Shown here: piece after piece, positions 38,954 through 47,423 of the stretch | Layout: the number at the start of each line of letters is the position of its first letter | How positions within the stretch are numbered: the first letter of the stretch is position 1 | From: Marinilabilia sp. | GTDB taxonomy: Bacteria; Bacteroidota; Bacteroidia; Bacteroidales; Marinilabiliaceae | Reading direction: 5' to 3' | Assembly: GCF_016278715.1 (NCBI RefSeq) | Contig: NZ_JADQBH010000006.1 | Span: 1 to 54,615 of the forward strand | Length of the DNA: 54,615 nucleotides | The notes under the pieces: model-generated | The model's input: the letters and a program-made list of their open reading frames with translations, nothing else | What the model was told of the DNA's origin: nothing | Database searches by the model: none | Position numbers and translations under genes: made by a program

Positions 38954-39241
38954 ATGAAGAAGTTATTTTTCATTGCTATCGTGTTTGGCCTAATTTCATG
39001 TGCCGGACAAACTGGAAAAGACAAAAAAGCTGAAGAGGCTGCTGAAGAAAAAACAGAAAATGTTTCAGAAGCATTAGAAGACGCAGCTGCCGAAGCTGAA
39101 GAGGTGGCTGAAGATGCTGCTGATGCTGCAGAAGAAGCAGCTAAAGATGCCGCTGATGCGGTTGAAGAAACAGCCAAAGATGCTGCTGATGCAGCAGAAG
39201 AGGGAGCAGAAAACCTGAAGGAAGAAACTGAAGAATTGTAA
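38954..39241 (+). CDS. Small Ala/Glu-rich 11-mer-repeat lipoprotein
   Basis: The 95-residue product has a lipoprotein signal (MKKLFFIAIVFGLISC, acylated Cys16) and a mature chain of about 80 residues made almost only of Ala, Glu, Asp, Lys, Val and Thr. From residue 42 it contains four 11-residue repeats (EDAAAEAEEVA, EDAADAAEEAA, KDAADAVEETA, KDAADAAEEGA), as in LEA-like or apolipoprotein-like amphipathic helices. It should form one long acidic helix tethered to a membrane. A function in the periplasm, such as membrane shielding or stress protection, is only a guess. It is monocistronic with its own terminator 36 nt downstream. Confidence 0.88.
   Translation: MKKLFFIAIVFGLISCAGQTGKDKKAEEAAEEKTENVSEALEDAAAEAEEVAEDAADAAEEAAKDAADAVEETAKDAADAAEEGAENLKEETEEL
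39077..39208 (+). repeat. Four 33-bp in-frame repeats in the small lipoprotein gene
   Basis: Units at 39077-39109, 39110-39142, 39143-39175 and 39176-39208 each encode 11 residues. The last three share the GATGC(T/C)GCTGATGC core; the first is more diverged. The period of 11 residues is the classic hendecad of an alpha-helix. Confidence 0.88.
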
Positions 39242-39276
39242 AAACAGTGCCTTCATTCATCATCAGGAAAAAGATT

Positions 39277-39310
39277 AAGAGGTTGTCCCAAAAGACAGCC
39301 TCTTCTTTTT
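39277..39310 (+). terminator. Rho-independent terminator after the small lipoprotein
   Basis: An 11-bp stem with one G-T pair (AAGAGGTTGTC at 39277-39287, GACAGCCTCTT at 39294-39304) is followed by CTTTTT. Confidence 0.9.
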
Positions 39311-39335
39311 GCAATTACTCAAAGTCATCACATCA

Positions 39336-39367
39336 TTTGTTTCAAATCAAGGTTTCTCCTATTTTTG
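39336..39367 (+). promoter_or_regulatory. Bacteroidota promoter for recG
   Basis: TTTG (39336-39339), a 20-nt spacer and TATTTTTG (39360-39367) match both elements with ideal spacing. The ATG of recG is 11 nt downstream, so the leader is only a few nucleotides long. Confidence 0.75.
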
Positions 39368-39377
39368 AACTCAAGTT

Positions 39378-41477
39378 ATGTCTGATCTCTCTACACACAA
39401 TATAATGTATCTGCCTGGGGTTGGCCCCAGGAAAGCAGATATTCTAAAAAGCGAACTAAAAATTGTTTCGTTTGAGGATCTGCTGTATCATTTTCCCTAT
39501 CGATATGTGGATCGCAGCAGGTTTTATTCCATCAGGGAAATTACCGGCGACATGCCCTTCATTCAGGTAAAAGGAAGAATCACCTCACTTAAACTGGCCG
39601 GAGAAGGCCGGGGAAAACGCATGATCGGAACATTCAGCGACGAAACCGGCAGTCTGGAGCTGGTATGGTTTAAAGGACTTAAATATCTCAAAGAACAAAT
39701 AAAACCCAATGAAACCTATATCCTTTTTGGAAAACCATCCAAATTCAACAACACCATAAATGTTGTCCATCCCGAACTGGATAATGAACAAAAAGGGAAA
39801 GTACCATTTTTCGCAGGTCTTCAGCCCTTTTACAACACCACCGAGAAAATGAAAAGCAGCTATCTCGGTTCACGGGCTATGTTCAAACTGGTACAGAATG
39901 CATTTCAGACATACAATTCGATAATCCCCGAAACACTCCCCCCACACATCATTGAGCAGTTAAAACTGATGAACATCAACCAGGCATTAAGACACATCCA
40001 CATGCCACCCGATGCTCAAACACTTCAAAGAGCCTCCTCTCGCCTTAAATTTGAAGAGCTCTTTTACATTCAACTCAACATTCTGAGACTGCGTAACCAA
40101 AGAACGTTCAACATCAAAGGACACATTTTTTCAACTGTAGGTCGCTATCTCAATCGTTTTTATGCTGAAAACCTTCCGTTTGAGCTCACCAATGCGCAAA
40201 AAAGGGTAATCAAAGAGATCAGGCGGGATATGGGCAGCGGTCACCAGATGAACCGGCTGCTCCAGGGCGATGTAGGAAGCGGAAAAACCCTGGTGGCTCT
40301 GATGGTGATGCTCATTGCCATTGACAACAACTTCCAGGCCTGCATTATGGCACCCACAGAAATTCTGGCAACACAACATTTCGAGAGTATCAGTAAGATG
40401 TTAGATGGTTTGGATATTCATGTCGGCTTGCTCACCGGTTCAACAAAAAAAGCTGCCCGTGAAAATTTACACGCAAGACTCCAATCGGGAGAACTCAACA
40501 TACTTATTGGCACTCATGCGCTCATTGAAGACACCGTTAAATTTCACAACCTTGGCCTGGTGGTAATTGATGAGCAGCACCGATTCGGAGTAGCACAAAG
40601 GGCACGACTATGGAAAAAGAACCTTTCGCCACCCCATGTTTTGGTGATGACGGCCACCCCCATTCCCCGGACACTGGCCATGACAACTTATGGAGACCTG
40701 GATGTATCGGTAATTGATGAACTCCCTCCCGGAAGAAAACCGATTGAGACCACTCATGCTTACCACAAGAAACGCCTGGGACTCAACAAATTTGTGAAAG
40801 AACAAATTGATGCCGGTCGTCAGGTCTATGTGGTTTACCCATTGATTGAAGAGTCGGAAAAAATGGACTTTCAAAACCTGACCGACGGCTTTGAGTACAT
40901 GAAAGAAGTTTTCCCGAATAATACCGTTTCGATGGTTCACGGAAAAATGAAACCGGCCGATAAGGATGCGGCCATGCAGGAGTTTGTGGCCGGACGATCA
41001 CAAATACTGGTATCTACAACCGTTATTGAAGTAGGCGTGAACGTTCCCAATGCTTCCGTCATGATTATTGAAAGTGCCGAACGATTTGGCCTGTCTCAGT
41101 TACATCAGCTCCGAGGCCGTGTAGGGCGTGGCGCCGAACAAAGCTACTGCATTCTGATGACCGGTTATAAACTCTCCGCAGAAACCCGCAAACGCATGGA
41201 GATCATGACCGCTACCAACGATGGATTTGAAATTGCCGAAGCCGACATGAAACTTCGCGGGCCCGGAGATCTGGAAGGCACGCAGCAATCGGGACTGCCC
41301 TTTGAGCTAAAAATTGCCAACCTCGCAAAAGACACACGGCTGCTGCAAATTGCACGCAATGTAGCCTCAGATATTTTAAAGGAAGACCCCTTACTGGAAA
41401 AACAGGAAAACGCCATTCTTCGGCGCCAACTGAAAAAGCTTGCACAACAAAAAATGAACTGGGCAATGATTAGTTAA
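39378..41477 (+). CDS. recG: ATP-dependent DNA helicase RecG
   Basis: RecG remodels stalled replication forks and branch-migrates Holliday junctions. The 699-residue length is standard. The N-terminus carries a helix-hairpin-helix-like YLPGVGPRKADIL and the wedge OB domain (about 60-150; IQVKGRITSL...GSLELVWF). Motif I is LLQGDVGSGKTLVALM (294-309), motif II VVIDEQHRFGVAQR and motif III MTATPIPRTLAMTTYGD. The C-terminal half has STTVIEVGVNVPNASVMIIESAERFGLSQLHQLRGRVGRG and the end motif FEIAEADMKLRGPGDLEGTQQSG. It is monocistronic, between its own promoter and the rseC/rnf promoter. Confidence 0.97.
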   Translation: MSDLSTHNIMYLPGVGPRKADILKSELKIVSFEDLLYHFPYRYVDRSRFYSIREITGDMPFIQVKGRITSLKLAGEGRGKRMIGTFSDETGSLELVWFKGLKYLKEQIKPNETYILFGKPSKFNNTINVVHPELDNEQKGKVPFFAGLQPFYNTTEKMKSSYLGSRAMFKLVQNAFQTYNSIIPETLPPHIIEQLKLMNINQALRHIHMPPDAQTLQRASSRLKFEELFYIQLNILRLRNQRTFNIKGHIFSTVGRYLNRFYAENLPFELTNAQKRVIKEIRRDMGSGHQMNRLLQGDVGSGKTLVALMVMLIAIDNNFQACIMAPTEILATQHFESISKMLDGLDIHVGLLTGSTKKAARENLHARLQSGELNILIGTHALIEDTVKFHNLGLVVIDEQHRFGVAQRARLWKKNLSPPHVLVMTATPIPRTLAMTTYGDLDVSVIDELPPGRKPIETTHAYHKKRLGLNKFVKEQIDAGRQVYVVYPLIEESEKMDFQNLTDGFEYMKEVFPNNTVSMVHGKMKPADKDAAMQEFVAGRSQILVSTTVIEVGVNVPNASVMIIESAERFGLSQLHQLRGRVGRGAEQSYCILMTGYKLSAETRKRMEIMTATNDGFEIAEADMKLRGPGDLEGTQQSGLPFELKIANLAKDTRLLQIARNVASDILKEDPLLEKQENAILRRQLKKLAQQKMNWAMIS

Positions 41478-41624
41478 ATACAGAAAAAAATCCTCAATCT
41501 AAATTCGTCTAAATTATCCCATCCTCTCCCTGCTATCATTCAATGAAACAAGATATTAAAAGTTATTTTAATTTGTTCTAAACAAAAAATAGACCCCCTC
41601 TCTATCCAATCATTCCCATTTATA

Positions 41625-41632
41625 TACATTTG
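41625..41632 (+). promoter_or_regulatory. Bacteroidota -7 promoter element for the rseC/rnf operon
   Basis: TACATTTG matches TAnnTTTG exactly, 24 nt before the ATG at 41656. The alternative GTG at 41632 overlaps this element, which rules that start out if the promoter is real. Confidence 0.6.
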
Positions 41633-41655
41633 TGCCGCACAAGGGGTATAAAAAC

Positions 41656-42078
41656 ATGTCAGAAAACAAACAAATAGAACACCAGGGCATAATAGAACAG
41701 GCTGATGGGAACCGCGCAACCGTGAGAATTCTGAGTCAATCGGCCTGTGCCTCATGCCATGCCAAAGGCGTTTGTACTGCAGCCGATCTGCAGGAAAAAC
41801 TAATTGATGCCTCGTGCGACCGTCCATACCAACACGGTGACAGAGTAACGCTGGTTGGCGAAAGTAAACTGGGGCTTCAGGCTGCCTGGTGGGCCTATAT
41901 CCTTCCATTGTTTTTAATTATTGCCGTTCTTATCACCACCTACACACTAACCAAAAATGAAAACCTTGCCGGCTTGCTGGCATTGGGAATCCTGGTTCCT
42001 TACTTCCTTATCATCAGGTTATTTAACCATAAGTTTTTTAAAACATTTTCTTTTACCATAAAACCATCTACGGAGTAG
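41656..42078 (+). CDS. RseC/RnfH-associated SoxR-reducing-system membrane protein
   Basis: RseC-family proteins accompany Rnf complexes and in enterobacteria help keep SoxR reduced. From the ATG at 41656 (AGGGG about 10 nt upstream) the product has 140 residues. The N-terminal cytoplasmic domain carries the Cys cluster SACASCHAKGVC, a likely metal or Fe-S site. Two membrane segments follow (about WWAYILPLFLIIAVLITTYTL and LAGLLALGILVPYFLIIRLF), then a short tail. The rnfB gene starts 4 nt downstream, so translation is probably coupled. No SoxR gene is in the window, so in this organism a role in Rnf assembly or cluster supply is more likely than SoxR control. Confidence 0.9.
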   Translation: MSENKQIEHQGIIEQADGNRATVRILSQSACASCHAKGVCTAADLQEKLIDASCDRPYQHGDRVTLVGESKLGLQAAWWAYILPLFLIIAVLITTYTLTKNENLAGLLALGILVPYFLIIRLFNHKFFKTFSFTIKPSTE

Positions 42079-42082
42079 TGTT

Positions 42083-42958
42083 ATGAGTATTGTTTTGATT
42101 ACCATATTAACGCTGGCCGGCCTGGGCGCTTTGGCTGCAGTGATACTTTATCTGGCTTCCCAGAAATTCAAAGTCTTTGAAGACCCCCGCATTAATCAGG
42201 TGGAAGAAGCTCTTCCTGCTGCAAATTGCGGAGGATGCGGATTCCCCGGCTGTCGTGCCTTTGCAGAAGCATTGGTAAAAGCAGATGACATTTCAGACCT
42301 GAATTGTCCGGTAGGAGGAGCCGATGTAATGGCTACCGTAGCCAATATTCTTGGAAAAGAAATGGGAAAGTCCGATCCCCTCGTGGCTGTGGTTCGCTGC
42401 AACGGAACCTGTGAGCATCGTCCACGCCTCAATGAATACGAAGGAGCCACCTCGTGTGCCGTTGCTGCGGCACTTTACGGAGGAGAAACAGGCTGCTCCT
42501 ACGGATGCTACGGACTGGGCGATTGCGTGGAAGCATGCGATTTCAATGCCATGTATATGGACGAAAAAACAGGATTGCCGGTTATCATTGAGGACAACTG
42601 CGTGGCCTGTGGAGCTTGTGTGGACGCCTGTCCCAAAGAAATCATTGAACTCCGTAAAAAAGGCCCCAAAAGCCGTCGGATTTTTGTCAGCTGTGTCAAC
42701 CAGGACAAAGGAGCAGTAGCTAAAAAAGCTTGTGATGTGGCCTGTATCGGGTGCGGAAAATGTGCTAAAGTTTGTCCATTCGATGCTATTACCATCGAAA
42801 ACAATCTGGCGTACATTGACTACGATAAATGTCGTTTGTGCAGAAAGTGTGTCCCTGTTTGTCCTACAAATGCCATTCATGAGATAAACTTTCCCCCGCC
42901 AAAGCCAAAACCGGCAAAAGAGCAGGAACCGGCCAACACACCCGAAAGCAGTAATTAA
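42083..42958 (+). CDS. rnfB: Rnf electron transport complex subunit B, multi-cluster ferredoxin
   Basis: RnfB accepts electrons from reduced ferredoxin and hands them to the membrane Rnf complex. The 291-residue protein starts with a membrane anchor (about 3-26). The Fe-S domain with Cys49, Cys52, Cys57 and Cys75 (ANCGGCGFPGCRAFAE...NCPVGG) comes next. The C-terminal half has four ferredoxin-like Cys groups: CSYGCYGLGDCVEACDF, CVACGACVDACPKEI, CIGCGKCAKVCPFDAI and CRLCRKCVPVCPTNAI. That is more than the two of proteobacterial RnfB and resembles the long Bacteroidota/clostridial type. A Pro/Lys-rich tail ends the protein. It is second in the operon rseC-rnfBCDGEA. Confidence 0.95.
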   Translation: MSIVLITILTLAGLGALAAVILYLASQKFKVFEDPRINQVEEALPAANCGGCGFPGCRAFAEALVKADDISDLNCPVGGADVMATVANILGKEMGKSDPLVAVVRCNGTCEHRPRLNEYEGATSCAVAAALYGGETGCSYGCYGLGDCVEACDFNAMYMDEKTGLPVIIEDNCVACGACVDACPKEIIELRKKGPKSRRIFVSCVNQDKGAVAKKACDVACIGCGKCAKVCPFDAITIENNLAYIDYDKCRLCRKCVPVCPTNAIHEINFPPPKPKPAKEQEPANTPESSN

Positions 42959-42988
42959 TTTGGACGTTCACTAAAAAGAAATATCACC

Positions 42989-44317
42989 GTGCTTAAAACA
43001 TTTTCCTTAGGAGGTATTCACCCGGCCGACCGCAAAATATCTGCCGGTAAAAGCATAGAAGTGCTGCCCCTACCCAAACGAGTGGTGGTACCTTTGGCCC
43101 AGCACATCGGAGCCCCGGCAAAAACCGAACTCAAAAAAGGTGACCAGATAAAAACTGGTCAGGTAATTGCCAAATCCGGTGGCTTTGTGTCGGCCAATAT
43201 CCATTCTCCTGTTTCCGGAAAAGTTTTCAAACTCGACGAGGTCGTTGATGCTTCCGGATACCGGAAACCTGTTATCATTATTGATGTGGAGGGGGACGAA
43301 TGGGATGAGTCCATCGACCGGTCGGAAACTTTAAAGACTGAAATTTCCCTTTCTTCCGAAGAAATAATTAAAAAAGTTGGAGAAATGGGGATTGTCGGCA
43401 TGGGAGGAGCTACTTTCCCTGCTCATGTGAAACTATCACCCCCCCCCGGTAAAAAATGTGATGTTTTAATCATCAACGGCGTGGAGTGTGAACCTTTCCT
43501 CACCAGTGACCATCGTGTTATGCTGGAAAAAGGAGATGAACTCATTGTCGGCGTAAAGATTCTGATGAAAGCACTTAAAGTTGACCGGGCCGTCATAGGC
43601 ATCGAAAACAATAAGCCCGATGCCATCCAGCATCTAACAACGCTTACAGAAAACGAACAAGGCATAGAAATTCAGCCTTTGAAAGTTCAATATCCACAGG
43701 GTGGTGAAAAGCAACTCATTGATGCAGTTATTGGCCGTCAGGTTCCTTCAGGGAAATTACCCATCGAAGTAGGAGCGGTTGTTCACAACGTGGGAACCAC
43801 CCTGGCTGTTTATGAAGCTGTTCAAAAAAATAAGCCGCTGATAGAAAGAGTGGTCACCGTAACCGGCCCCGGAGTCAGCAAACCATCCAACTTCCTCGCG
43901 CGCATCGGAACACCTGTCAGTCAGCTCATCGAAGCCGCGGGCGGACTGCCCGACAACACCGGAAAAGTAATTGGTGGAGGCCCCATGATGGGTAAAGCAC
44001 TTTCCAACCTGGAAGTACCTATAACTAAAGGTAGTTCAGGCATTCTGGTTCTCCCACACGAAGAAGCGCACCGCAAACCTGTAGAAAACTGCATCCGTTG
44101 TGGAAAGTGTGTTTCGGTATGCCCGATGGGACTAGAGCCTTATCTTCTTATGATTGAAGCAGAAAAAGAACTTCTTGACCGCGCCGAAAGTGACAACATC
44201 ATGGACTGCATCGAATGCGGATCATGTAGTTTCACCTGCCCGGCCAATCGTCCGTTGCTGGACTACATCAGGCTGGGAAAAGGCAATGTGGGAAAAATCA
44301 TACGAAACAGAAACTAA
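42989..44317 (+). CDS. rnfC: Rnf electron transport complex subunit C
   Basis: RnfC is the NADH-facing subunit. The 442-residue protein begins at a GTG (MLKTFSLGGIHPADRKISAGKSIE, the normal family start). An N-terminal lipoyl-like sandwich (QHIGAPAKTELKKGDQIKTGQVIAKSGGFVSANIHSPVSGKV) is followed by the Nqo1-like FMN/NADH region GIVGMGGATFPAHVKLSPP and NGVECEPFLTSDHR. Two 4Fe-4S motifs lie near the C-terminus: CIRCGKCVSVCPMGLEP and CIECGSCSFTCPANRPLLDYIRLGKG. All expected cluster ligands are present. The spacing to rnfB is 30 nt and to rnfD 18 nt. Confidence 0.96.
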   Translation: MLKTFSLGGIHPADRKISAGKSIEVLPLPKRVVVPLAQHIGAPAKTELKKGDQIKTGQVIAKSGGFVSANIHSPVSGKVFKLDEVVDASGYRKPVIIIDVEGDEWDESIDRSETLKTEISLSSEEIIKKVGEMGIVGMGGATFPAHVKLSPPPGKKCDVLIINGVECEPFLTSDHRVMLEKGDELIVGVKILMKALKVDRAVIGIENNKPDAIQHLTTLTENEQGIEIQPLKVQYPQGGEKQLIDAVIGRQVPSGKLPIEVGAVVHNVGTTLAVYEAVQKNKPLIERVVTVTGPGVSKPSNFLARIGTPVSQLIEAAGGLPDNTGKVIGGGPMMGKALSNLEVPITKGSSGILVLPHEEAHRKPVENCIRCGKCVSVCPMGLEPYLLMIEAEKELLDRAESDNIMDCIECGSCSFTCPANRPLLDYIRLGKGNVGKIIRNRN

Positions 44318-44335
44318 TACAAAGCATCATATAAA

Positions 44336-45352
44336 ATGAACCAAAAATTAGTTGTATCTCCATCCCCGCATGTTCACAGTGGCGATTCCGTACCCAAGAA
44401 TATGTATGGAGTAATCATAGCACTGATCCCGGCTCTGTTGGCATCGCTGTGGTATTTTGGCATCGGGGCACTGATAGTCACGCTCACCGCTATAGCGGCC
44501 TGTGTTTTATTTGAATGGGTGATTCAAAAATACCTAATGAAAGCCACACCGTCGATTTCTGACGGTTCTGCCGCGGTAACAGGTTTGCTCCTGGCATTCA
44601 ACATGCCCAGCAATTTACCCATAGGACTCATTATTATTGGCGCTGCGGTTGCAATTGGAATTGGGAAAATGTCGTTTGGTGGTCTGGGAAACAACACCTT
44701 CAACCCGGCATTGGTTGGACGGGTGTTCCTACTCATCTCATTTCCGGTGCAAATGACCAGCTGGCCTGTTCCCGTTGCCTCACGTTTTCAGTATCTGGAT
44801 GCCACCACTGGAGCAACACCACTGTCAGTAGTTAAGGAAGGTTTGTCTTCAGGCGCCTCTTTATCAGAATTAATGGGCGAAATTCCATCCTATCTGAATC
44901 TTTTTATGGGAAATATGGGAGGTAGTGCCGGGGAAATTGCAGGAATAACGCTTGTATTGGGTGTTCTTTATTTGCTGTGGCGCAAAATCATTACCTGGCA
45001 TATTCCTGTCAGCGTTCTTGGATCAGTCGCTGTATTTGCTGCCATTCTCAATATTTCAGACCCTGAAAGTTACGCAGGCCCCTTGTTCCACCTCCTTACC
45101 GGAGGCGTTTTACTAGGTGCCTTTTTTATGGCCACTGATTATGTAAGTTCTCCCATGTCGAAAAAAGGAATGTTGCTCTATGGTGTTGGGATAGGTTTAA
45201 TAACAGTTCTTATCAGAGTGTATGGTTCTTATCCCGAAGGTGTTTCATTTGCAATCCTCATTATGAATGCATTTGTTCCGCTCATTGACAGATATATGAA
45301 GCCAAAACGCTTTGGAGAAAAAGTAAAGACAACAAAAGTTCAAAAACAATAA
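44336..45352 (+). CDS. rnfD: Rnf electron transport complex subunit D
   Basis: RnfD is the membrane subunit related to NqrB and to ion-translocating flavoproteins. The 338-residue protein has about nine hydrophobic segments, and its N-terminus SPSPHVHSGDSVPKNMYGVIIALIPA is typical. Thr161 in DATTGATPLSVV (155-166) fits the phosphoester-linked FMN site (S/T-GAT). GLGNNTFNPALVGRVFLL and GAFFMATDYVSSPMSKKG are other conserved blocks. It is likely involved in moving Na+ or H+ across the inner membrane. It is followed by rnfG after 14 nt. Confidence 0.96.
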   Translation: MNQKLVVSPSPHVHSGDSVPKNMYGVIIALIPALLASLWYFGIGALIVTLTAIAACVLFEWVIQKYLMKATPSISDGSAAVTGLLLAFNMPSNLPIGLIIIGAAVAIGIGKMSFGGLGNNTFNPALVGRVFLLISFPVQMTSWPVPVASRFQYLDATTGATPLSVVKEGLSSGASLSELMGEIPSYLNLFMGNMGGSAGEIAGITLVLGVLYLLWRKIITWHIPVSVLGSVAVFAAILNISDPESYAGPLFHLLTGGVLLGAFFMATDYVSSPMSKKGMLLYGVGIGLITVLIRVYGSYPEGVSFAILIMNAFVPLIDRYMKPKRFGEKVKTTKVQKQ

Positions 45353-45366
45353 AGAAGGACGATTGT

Positions 45367-46077
45367 ATGGGCAAGAAAGAATCCACACTCCCAAGCATGG
45401 CACTGACCCTGATTGTCATTACTGTGATAGCAGGAAGCACGCTGGGATACATATACAAACTGACAGCTGGCCCCATTGCGGCCGCCAGCGAACAGAAACA
45501 ACAGGAAGCCATCCAGCTGGTGGTTCCGGTGTTCGACAACAATCCGGCACAGGAGATGTACAAAATTGCCGCCGATGGTGGTGATTCACTCAAGGTATTC
45601 CCTGCAAAAAAAGAGGGCATCAATGTGGGCGTGGCCATCGAAAGTGTGAGTCACAAAGGCTTTGGTGGTGATGTGAAAATCATGGTTGGCATTTTACCCG
45701 ACGGAACCATCAATAATTACGCTGTATTGGAACATAAAGAAACGCCCGGCTTAGGAACCAAGATGGATACCTGGTTTAAGCCATCAGACAATGCAGATGC
45801 AGGACCTTCGGGCAATGCCTTTGCCAACTGGCTTTTTGGCATCAAAAGCGATGCCGGAGGAGGCAACACCAGCATTGTCGGGGCAGACCCCTTGAAAACG
45901 AATCTGACCGTTTCTAAAGATGGTGGTGACATTGATGCCATTACTGCTGCCACCATTAGTTCCAGAGCATTTCTGGATGCCGTGCAGAAAGCATGGGCTG
46001 CTTACAATGAAAATGCAGATGCCTACAGCTCTGCAACAACCAAAAACAATGACGCTCAGGAAGGAGGTGCCCAATGA
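45367..46077 (+). CDS. rnfG: Rnf electron transport complex subunit G
   Basis: RnfG carries a covalently bound FMN on the outer face of the membrane. The 236-residue protein has one N-terminal membrane segment (about 11-31) and an FMN-binding domain. The attachment motif is DAITAATISSRAFLDAV, with Thr196 as the likely flavinylated residue. The preceding block KETPGLGTKMDTWFKPSDNADAGPS is also typical. Flavinylation would need an ApbE-type transferase, which is not encoded in the window. The stop codon overlaps the start of rnfE by 4 nt (ATGA). Confidence 0.95.
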   Translation: MGKKESTLPSMALTLIVITVIAGSTLGYIYKLTAGPIAAASEQKQQEAIQLVVPVFDNNPAQEMYKIAADGGDSLKVFPAKKEGINVGVAIESVSHKGFGGDVKIMVGILPDGTINNYAVLEHKETPGLGTKMDTWFKPSDNADAGPSGNAFANWLFGIKSDAGGGNTSIVGADPLKTNLTVSKDGGDIDAITAATISSRAFLDAVQKAWAAYNENADAYSSATTKNNDAQEGGAQ

Positions 46078-46658
46078 ATCAATGGAAAAATTTCTCAAAA
46101 GGCTTTTTCAAAGACAATCCGGTATTTGTAATGCTACTGGGTATGTGTCCCACACTGGGAGTCACATCCTCTGCTGTAAACGGACTTGGCATGGGACTGG
46201 CGACTACATTTGTACTCGTTATGTCCAACATCGTAGTGGCTCTGGTAAAGGATTTCATTCCAGATAAGGTGCGTATTCCCTCATTCATTGTCATTATTGC
46301 ATCCTTTGTAACGGTTGTTGAAATGGTTATGCAAGCTTATATCCCTGCCCTTTTTGAGGCCCTGGGACTGTTCATCCCGTTGATTGTGGTAAACTGTCTG
46401 GTACTGGGACGTGCCGAAGCATTCGCATCCAAGAATTCCCTGGGGTCGTCCATTATTGACGGACTCGGAATGGGACTGGGTTTCTCCATGGCATTGACGA
46501 TGCTGGGTTCCATCAGGGAGATTTTAGGGAGTGGAAAGATTTTTGGTTTCTCCCTCTTTGCTGAAAGTTACGGGATGTTGATTTTCGTTCTTGCTCCGGG
46601 AGCATTTATTGCATTGGGTTATCTGACCGCATTCATCAATAAAGTACGCAAAGCCTGA
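46074..46658 (+). CDS. rnfE: Rnf electron transport complex subunit E
   Basis: This 194-residue integral membrane subunit is homologous to NqrD. It has about six hydrophobic segments and the conserved phrases NPVFVMLLGMCPTLGVTSSAVNGLGMGLATTFVLV, FIPLIVVNCLVLGRAEAFASKNSLGSSIIDGLGMGLGF and SIREILGSG. With RnfA it forms an inverted pair of repeats that holds a membrane 2Fe-2S cluster in characterised Rnf/Nqr complexes; Cys25 in GMCPTLG and Cys108 in VNCLVLGRAEA fit as ligands. Its start overlaps rnfG by 4 nt. Confidence 0.96.
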   Translation: MNQWKNFSKGFFKDNPVFVMLLGMCPTLGVTSSAVNGLGMGLATTFVLVMSNIVVALVKDFIPDKVRIPSFIVIIASFVTVVEMVMQAYIPALFEALGLFIPLIVVNCLVLGRAEAFASKNSLGSSIIDGLGMGLGFSMALTMLGSIREILGSGKIFGFSLFAESYGMLIFVLAPGAFIALGYLTAFINKVRKA

Positions 46659-46708
46659 GGAAGGGCAGTCAGTAATTATTAGTCAGTAGTTGATAAAAAG
46701 AAAATACC

Positions 46709-47281
46709 ATGACTTATTTTATCATTATCATATCAGCAATATTTGTCAACAATATTGTACTGAGTCAGTTCCTGGGAATTTGTCCATTTCTGGGCGTTTC
46801 AAAAAAAATTTCTACCGGAATCGGAATGACCGGTGCAGTGACCTTTGTGATGGTTATCGCGACCATCGTCACCTATTTTATCCAGAAACTTATTCTCGAG
46901 CAATTCAACATCACCTTTCTGCAAACCATTTCATTTATTTTAGTGATTGCAGCTCTGGTGCAGCTTGTTGAGATTGTCCTGAAGAAGGTAAGTCCCCCAC
47001 TCTATCAGGCCCTTGGCGTATTTCTGCCTTTGATAACCACCAACTGCGCCATATTGGGTGTTGCCATCATGACGGTAAGCCGCGATTACAACCTGGTGGA
47101 GGCCGTTGTTTTCTCAGGTGCATCTGCTCTGGGTTTCGGACTCGCCCTCATCACATTTGCCGGTATCCGTGAGCAACTGGATTTAGTGAATATCCCAAAA
47201 GGTATGCAGGGTGCTCCTATCGCTTTAGTTGTTGCAGGATTGCTTGCCATGGCATTTATGGGATTTGCCGGTATGGTTTAA
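46709..47281 (+). CDS. rnfA: Rnf electron transport complex subunit A
   Basis: This 190-residue integral membrane subunit is homologous to NqrE and to RnfE. Conserved segments are FVNNIVLSQFLGICPFLGVSKKISTGIGMTGAVTFVMV, VFLPLITTNCAILGVAIM and FAGIREQLDLVNIPKGMQGAPIALVVAGLLAMAFMGFAGM. The Cys residues in GICPFLG and TNCAILG match those of RnfE and probably share the 2Fe-2S cluster between the subunits. It is the last gene of the operon; a strong terminator follows about 40 nt later. The 50-nt gap from rnfE contains two GTCAGTA repeats of no clear meaning. Confidence 0.96.
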   Translation: MTYFIIIISAIFVNNIVLSQFLGICPFLGVSKKISTGIGMTGAVTFVMVIATIVTYFIQKLILEQFNITFLQTISFILVIAALVQLVEIVLKKVSPPLYQALGVFLPLITTNCAILGVAIMTVSRDYNLVEAVVFSGASALGFGLALITFAGIREQLDLVNIPKGMQGAPIALVVAGLLAMAFMGFAGMV

Positions 47282-47318
47282 AAAAAAATTTGAAAAAGCG
47301 GATTTTTCAGAAACATAT

Positions 47319-47356
47319 AAAAGCTTGCAGCGTAAACAACGTTGCAAGCTTTTTTT
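47319..47356 (+). terminator. Rho-independent terminator of the rnf operon
   Basis: A 14-bp stem with one G-T pair (AAAAGCTTGCAGCG at 47319-47332, CGTTGCAAGCTTTT at 47340-47353) has a 7-nt loop. Its 3' end runs into a tract of T up to 47356. Confidence 0.93.
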
Positions 47357-47371
47357 GTCCGCAAAATGATG

Positions 47372-47379
47372 TAAATTTG
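47372..47379 (+). promoter_or_regulatory. Bacteroidota -7 promoter element for the transglycosylase gene
   Basis: TAAATTTG matches TAnnTTTG exactly. Transcription would begin near 47386, after the GTG at 47382, which favours translation from the ATG at 47424. No -33 TTTG is seen at the expected distance. Confidence 0.5.
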
Positions 47380-47423
47380 CGGTGTTACTCAATAATTTCG
47401 AAACAGATTGGAAGGGAAAGAGA

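Noticed and set aside
42293..42880. 195-codon minus-strand frame opposite rnfB
   Set aside because: It is antisense to a well-conserved Fe-S protein and has no motif of its own.
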